Below are positions 15,300-18,998 of a stretch of 18,998 nucleotides of DNA, piece by piece. Source of the stretch: RI-92 sp037384645 (GTDB lineage: Bacteria; Pseudomonadota; Gammaproteobacteria; UBA6429; Thiohalophilaceae). Each line of letters begins with the position of its first letter. The stretch's first letter is position 1. Location of the stretch: positions 1-18,998 of the forward strand of contig JARRNT010000049.1 of NCBI GenBank assembly GCA_037384645.1, in the 5' to 3' direction. The notes below the pieces were generated by a model that was not told the DNA's origin, did no database searches, and saw only the letters and a program-made list of their open reading frames with translations. A program made the translations under genes and the position numbers.

Positions 15300-16526
15300 A
15301 TGAAAATACCACGCTATCTAGAACTCGAAGGCCGTAGTACCGGCTTCTATGCCCTTATTGCCATCCTGCTGGCATTTATCGCCGCTGGCGCAGGTGCCTT
15401 TTTGTACATGGAGCACAATGGCCACATCGTGACCGGCATGAACAACCAGACTGTCTGGGGCATGCCGCACGTATTCGCAGTATTCCTGATTGTGGCCGCC
15501 TCCGGCGCCCTCAACGTGGCCTCTATTTCATCGGTATTTAACCGCAAGATTTACAAACCCCTGGCCCCACTCTCCGCCATACTGGCCGTCTCTCTGCTTC
15601 TGGGTGGTTTGTTAATCCTGGTGCTTGACCTGGGTCGTCCCGAACGCCTGATTATCGCCATGACCACGTACAATCCACGCTCTATCTTTGCCTGGAACAT
15701 CCTGCTGTATAACGGCTTTTTCGTGGTCGTGCTGGTCTACCTGTGGTTGATGCTGGAACGTCGCTTTAACAAGTATTCTTCCATCGCCGGTTTCTTTGCC
15801 TTTATCTGGCGTCTGGTCCTGACCACCGGTACCGGCTCTATCTTCGGTTTCCTGGTGGCCCGTACCTCATTTGATTCGGCGTTATATGCCCCAATGTTTG
15901 TTATTTTCAGTTTCGCCTACGGTCTGGCGATCTTCGCCGTGGTCATGGTTGCCGCTTATAGCTGGACTGGACGGGCGCTGGGTGATGTCATCGTTAACCG
16001 CTTGCGTAAACTGTTAGGCGTATTTGTTGCCGCCAGCATGTACTTCGTCCTGGTTTTCCACCTGACCAACCTGTACTTCGCCAAGGCGCAAGGTTTCGAA
16101 AAATTCATCCTGGACGGCAATACTATTTACACCAAGCTGTTCTGGATCGGCCAGATCCTGATTGGTGGCGTCTTCCCGCTACTGATTGTCTACGGAAAAG
16201 GCCTCAAGTCCAAAGGCTCGCTCGTCGTCGCCTCCCTGTTGGTTATCGCCGGTGGCTTTGCCCAGATGTTTGTGACCATCATCGGTGGCCAGGCCTATCC
16301 CCTGCCCCTGTTCCCGGGCAAGATAGAGCAAAGCACCTTCTATGATGGTGTCATCAATCTCTATACCCCGAGTCTGCCCGAGATCCTGTTGGGACTGGGC
16401 GGCGTCGCGGTCGCCATCTTTGTCGTCGTTTTCGCCATGAAGAACCTGCGCATGCTGCCCGAAAGCCTGGCGGACGAAGAAATCGACCCGGACTACACGC
16501 CTGCTGAAGCCGAATCAGCAGCCTGA
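15300..16526 (+). CDS. dsrP: DsrP, NrfD-family membrane subunit
   Basis: Integral membrane protein of DsrMKJOP, predicted to exchange electrons between the periplasmic subunits DsrJO and quinone. It has 408 residues and about ten hydrophobic segments, for example 15-37, 53-75, 90-110, 131-151, 165-187, 198-221, 240-260, 280-298, 308-328 and 361-381. The segment LDLGRPER (109-116) is a typical NrfD-family motif. The C-terminus is acidic (ADEEIDPDYTPAEAESAA). There is no clear ribosome binding site, so its translation probably depends on read-through from dsrO (eight bases between stop and start). Confidence 0.94.
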   Translation: MKIPRYLELEGRSTGFYALIAILLAFIAAGAGAFLYMEHNGHIVTGMNNQTVWGMPHVFAVFLIVAASGALNVASISSVFNRKIYKPLAPLSAILAVSLLLGGLLILVLDLGRPERLIIAMTTYNPRSIFAWNILLYNGFFVVVLVYLWLMLERRFNKYSSIAGFFAFIWRLVLTTGTGSIFGFLVARTSFDSALYAPMFVIFSFAYGLAIFAVVMVAAYSWTGRALGDVIVNRLRKLLGVFVAASMYFVLVFHLTNLYFAKAQGFEKFILDGNTIYTKLFWIGQILIGGVFPLLIVYGKGLKSKGSLVVASLLVIAGGFAQMFVTIIGGQAYPLPLFPGKIEQSTFYDGVINLYTPSLPEILLGLGGVAVAIFVVVFAMKNLRMLPESLADEEIDPDYTPAEAESAA

Positions 16527-16539
16527 ATCTGATTACAGA

Positions 16540-16567
16540 CAGGGATAACCCAGCCGGGTTATCCCTG
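16540..16567 (+). terminator. Perfect 12-bp hairpin between dsrP and dsrN
   Basis: CAGGGATAACCC (16540-16551) and GGGTTATCCCTG (16556-16567) form a perfect stem with loop AGCC, 13 bases after the dsrP stop. The bases after it (CTTACCAACC) contain no T-run, so it is not a standard intrinsic terminator. It probably separates the structural dsr genes from the accessory genes dsrN and dsrR, by partial termination or by stabilising the upstream message. Confidence 0.65.
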
Positions 16568-16602
16568 CTTACCAACCTCACGGACACCCATGGACGCGAG
16601 CG

Positions 16603-17988
16603 ATGTCGCGCATTTTCATTTCTGCTGCCCATAAATCATCCGGTAAAACCACGGTAAGTATTGGCCTGTGCGCCGCCCTGGTCGCCAGGGGACAAAGCGT
16701 GCAGCCATTTAAAAAAGGCCCGGATTACATCGACCCCATGTGGCTGGGTCTTGCCGCCGCACACCCCTGCTACAACCTTGATTTCTACACCATGGCCCAG
16801 GATGAGATCATGTCGACTTTTAGCCGTCATGACCAACTGGCGAGCATCAGCCTGGTGGAAGGCAACAAGGGTCTGTACGACGGTCTCGATCTGGACGGCA
16901 GTAACAGTAACGCGGCCCTGGCCAAGCTATTACAAACGCCGGTCATTCTGGTCATAGACGCTCGTGGTATGACCCGGGGTATTGCCCCCCTCATCCTGGG
17001 CTACCAGCAATTCGACCCGGCTGTAAAAATCGCGGGGGTCATTCTCAATCAACTTGGCGGTCAGCGGCATGAAAGCAAGTTGCGCGCAGTCATCGAACAC
17101 TATACGGATGTTAGCGTGGTCGGCGCCGTTCACCACGACAGCCGGCTGGAAATCATCGAACGCCACCTGGGCCTTATGCCATCCAACGAATCCGACAGCG
17201 CCAGGGCAAAAATCCAGCAACTGGGCCAGGCCGTTGCTGAACAGGTTGACCTCGACCAGGTCATACATATCGCAGGAACGGCTCCCCCCCTGGCGACCCC
17301 GCCTGCCGGGAAGACTGCCACCACTGAACCCGATATCCGTATTGGTATCGCACGTGATGCCGCCTTCGGGTTTTATTATCCGGACGACCTGGATGCTCTC
17401 AAACAGGCCGGTGCCGAACTGGTGTTTTTCGACACGCTGAACGATTCGCAGTTGCCACAGGTAGACGGCCTGTTCATCGGTGGTGGATTTCCGGAAACGC
17501 AAATGCCCTTGCTGGAAAAAAATGAATTAATGCGCACCAGTATTCAACACGCTATAGAAAATGGGTTACCCTGTTACGCAGAATGCGGTGGCCTGATGTA
17601 CCTGTCGCGCAGCATTACCTGGCAAGGACAAACTCACCAGATGGTAGGGGTACTGCCGGGAGACGTGGTCATGCATACGCGGCCACAGGGCCGAGGATAT
17701 ATCCGCTTAACGCCAACGGCGAGTGCCCCGTGGCCAATCAACGATGCCCCGGCGCAGGCTATCTGCGGGCACGAATTCCATTATTCGGCACTGGAAAATT
17801 TACCTGGCAATCTGGAATATGCGTTTGACGTACAACGCGGCACGGGCATTGACGGAAAACACGATGGGATTGTCTATAAGAATGTGCTGGCGAATTATTC
17901 CCACTTGCGGAATACCCGTCAGAGTCTTTGGATTCGTGGCTTTATCAACCACGTGAGGAACTGCAAGACACAAGCGAATACGAGGTGA
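16603..17988 (+). CDS. dsrN: DsrN, glutamine-dependent siroheme amidase (CbiA/CobB-like)
   Basis: Related to cobyrinic acid a,c-diamide synthase and known in A. vinosum to be needed for the amidated siroheme of DsrAB. It has 461 residues, a normal length for CbiA. The N-terminal ATP-binding domain has the P-loop SAAHKSSGKTT (7-17) and FKKGPDYIDP. The C-terminal class I glutamine amidotransferase domain has IGGGFPE (292-298), the nucleophile Cys328 in YAECGGLMYL, and His434 in NYSHLR as the likely catalytic histidine. The ATG at 16603 has only a weak site (GGACGCGAG). dsrR follows three bases after the stop. Confidence 0.94.
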   Translation: MSRIFISAAHKSSGKTTVSIGLCAALVARGQSVQPFKKGPDYIDPMWLGLAAAHPCYNLDFYTMAQDEIMSTFSRHDQLASISLVEGNKGLYDGLDLDGSNSNAALAKLLQTPVILVIDARGMTRGIAPLILGYQQFDPAVKIAGVILNQLGGQRHESKLRAVIEHYTDVSVVGAVHHDSRLEIIERHLGLMPSNESDSARAKIQQLGQAVAEQVDLDQVIHIAGTAPPLATPPAGKTATTEPDIRIGIARDAAFGFYYPDDLDALKQAGAELVFFDTLNDSQLPQVDGLFIGGGFPETQMPLLEKNELMRTSIQHAIENGLPCYAECGGLMYLSRSITWQGQTHQMVGVLPGDVVMHTRPQGRGYIRLTPTASAPWPINDAPAQAICGHEFHYSALENLPGNLEYAFDVQRGTGIDGKHDGIVYKNVLANYSHLRNTRQSLWIRGFINHVRNCKTQANTR

Positions 17989-17991
17989 ATT

Positions 17992-18306
17992 ATGATTACT
18001 GTGACCCAAGAGGCCGCCAAACAGATACGTGAATCAGCCCGCCAGGGTAATGCGGAAGGTTTGCCGCTACGCATTGCCGCCCAGCGTCAGGGCAATGGCA
18101 GCATCCATTACGCCATGGGCTTTGCCGACGAAGAGCACGATGAAGACCTGCACTTCAACACCGAAGGGGTCGAGATTATCGTCTCTCCGGTCAGCCTCGG
18201 CCTGCTGGATAACACCATTATCGATTTCGTCGAACTGGACGGTGGCGAGAAAAATTTTATTTTCAAGAACCCCAATGATCCCAACTTCCAGCCTCCGGGT
18301 AATTAA
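17992..18306 (+). CDS. dsrR: DsrR, A-type carrier homologue without cysteines
   Basis: A 104-residue protein of the IscA/ErpA fold. The typical pattern is visible (MITVTQEAAKQIRE at the start and LGLLDNTIIDFVE in the middle), but the three cysteines that bind iron-sulfur clusters in IscA are missing, and there is no cysteine at all. This is the known state of DsrR. In A. vinosum it affects dsr gene expression at the post-transcriptional level, so a carrier role is unlikely. GAGGTGA precedes the ATG and overlaps the dsrN stop, so translation is probably coupled. No terminator is evident after the stop, and dsrS does not follow. Confidence 0.9.
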   Translation: MITVTQEAAKQIRESARQGNAEGLPLRIAAQRQGNGSIHYAMGFADEEHDEDLHFNTEGVEIIVSPVSLGLLDNTIIDFVELDGGEKNFIFKNPNDPNFQPPGN

Positions 18307-18421
18307 ATCGACCAGAAAATCAAAGGCTTAGTAAATATTATATCGTCTCACCCGGCTTGCGGTGGTAAACTGTACGGCTAACCTGAATTGTAACTGTGAG
18401 CCGTTTGGTTAACTAATCAGC

Positions 18422-18998
18422 ATGCCGACGTCAACGAGCCATCATTTGCCCGAGGAAAATACCCGGCGGGCTTTTATTGCTGCCCTGGCCGCCATTGCTA
18501 TCTGTTTGATTTTGCTGGCAGGTCTGGGCTTCTGGCAGGCCTGGCAGCAGGCCAGTCCCCTGCTTGCGCTGATGACCGCCATCCTGCTGGGCGTCGGCCT
18601 GTCCGCCCTGGTGCTGGGTTATCGAAAACTCCTGACACGCTTACTCCAGCCGCTGGATACCATCCGCCACTGGGCGCAGCAACTGCAAAGCGGCCATCTG
18701 GAAGCGCGGCTGGACCCCGCGGTCATGCTCGAATTCGCCGGCCTGAATACCGATATCAACCAGATCAGCGAAAAACTGCAGCTGCTGTCTGAAGATATGC
18801 AGAACCAGGTGCAGGCCCAGACCCAGTTTATTACCCAGAAGACCCGCTCCCTGGAGATCATTTACGACGTGGCCGCCAGTATCAACGTCTCCCGCGACCT
18901 GGACGACCTGCTGACCCGCTTTCTGCATACCCTGAAGGACGTGGTCAACGCCCGTGCCGCCGTGGTGCGACTGGTCACCGAAGACGAGCAGATGCGGC
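18422..18998 (+). CDS. Membrane sensor histidine kinase, NarX/LiaS type (partial)
   Basis: The frame is open from the ATG at 18422 to the window edge (192 complete codons), so the kinase domain lies outside. Two hydrophobic segments (about 17-39 and 47-67) are separated by only about eight residues, so there is almost no periplasmic domain. A HAMP-like region (about 68-125) and a coiled linker (SEDMQNQVQAQTQ) follow. From about residue 143 comes SLEIIYDVAASINVSRDLDD, the start of a GAF domain as in NarX-like kinases. The nitrate-sensing P-box of NarX is missing. The ribosome binding site is weak. The kinase identity is inferred from the N-terminal layout and would normally be joined to a LuxR-type response regulator. 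Confidence 0.8.
   Translation, partial: MPTSTSHHLPEENTRRAFIAALAAIAICLILLAGLGFWQAWQQASPLLALMTAILLGVGLSALVLGYRKLLTRLLQPLDTIRHWAQQLQSGHLEARLDPAVMLEFAGLNTDINQISEKLQLLSEDMQNQVQAQTQFITQKTRSLEIIYDVAASINVSRDLDDLLTRFLHTLKDVVNARAAVVRLVTEDEQMR

Noticed and set aside
18374..18421. Inverted repeat ACGGCT/AGCCGT (18374-18379, 18409-18414) before the sensor kinase
   Set aside because: Only 6 bp with a 29-nt gap, no T-run and no promoter-like context; too weak to call.
1..18998. CRISPR array to go with the Cas6-like gene
   Set aside because: No regularly spaced direct repeats were seen on reading the intergenic regions, which are all shorter than 400 bp.

Overview
The window is the sulfur-oxidation (dsr) locus of a gammaproteobacterial sulfur oxidiser. 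From 5715 to 18306, on the + strand, it carries a complete reverse dissimilatory sulfite reductase cluster in the order dsrA-B-E-F-H-C-M-K-L-J-O-P-N-R. This is the order known from Allochromatium vinosum, but without a dsrS at the end. The presence of dsrEFH and dsrL, the absence of dsrD, and the conserved cysteines of DsrE, DsrH and DsrC all point to the oxidative pathway. The gene order suggests a purple sulfur bacterium or a chemolithotrophic relative. I cannot name the genus.

Layout. 1-1413 (-): a secreted trypsin-like serine protease, cut by the window edge. 1597-1914 (-) and 1977-2654 (+): a divergent pair, an unrecognised 105-residue protein and a PKHD-type (YbiX/PiuC) Fe(II)/2-oxoglutarate hydroxylase. 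2687-5317 (-): five same-strand genes reading away from dsrA. In transcription order they are a TauD-like dioxygenase, a 62-residue unknown, a Cas6/Cmx6-like protein with no CRISPR array in view, a DsrC paralogue with no cysteine at all (RspA type), and a 53-residue unknown. 5318-5714: the divergent control region, with a good sigma70 promoter for dsrA and a leader of about 300 nt containing several hairpins. 5715-18306: the dsr operon. 18422-18998: the start of a membrane sensor histidine kinase of the NarX/LiaS type, cut by the window edge.

How the genes fit together. Based on the known families, DsrEFH passes persulfide sulfur to the C-terminal cysteines of DsrC. Persulfurated DsrC is thought to be oxidised by the membrane complex DsrMKJOP to a trisulfide, from which DsrAB releases sulfite in the cytoplasm. 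DsrL links DsrAB to NAD(P)+, and DsrN makes the siroheme amide cofactor. DsrR is a cysteine-free A-type carrier homologue with a reported post-transcriptional role. Strong palindromic hairpins lie between dsrC and dsrM and between dsrP and dsrN; neither has a U-tract, so they look like processing or stabilising elements or weak attenuators.

The most unusual part is the divergent minus-strand cluster, which combines an orphan Cas6-like RNase fold, a cysteine-less DsrC and a TauD-type oxygenase with two micro-proteins. I know of no described function for this combination. I see no IS element, tRNA, rRNA or CRISPR repeats in the window.
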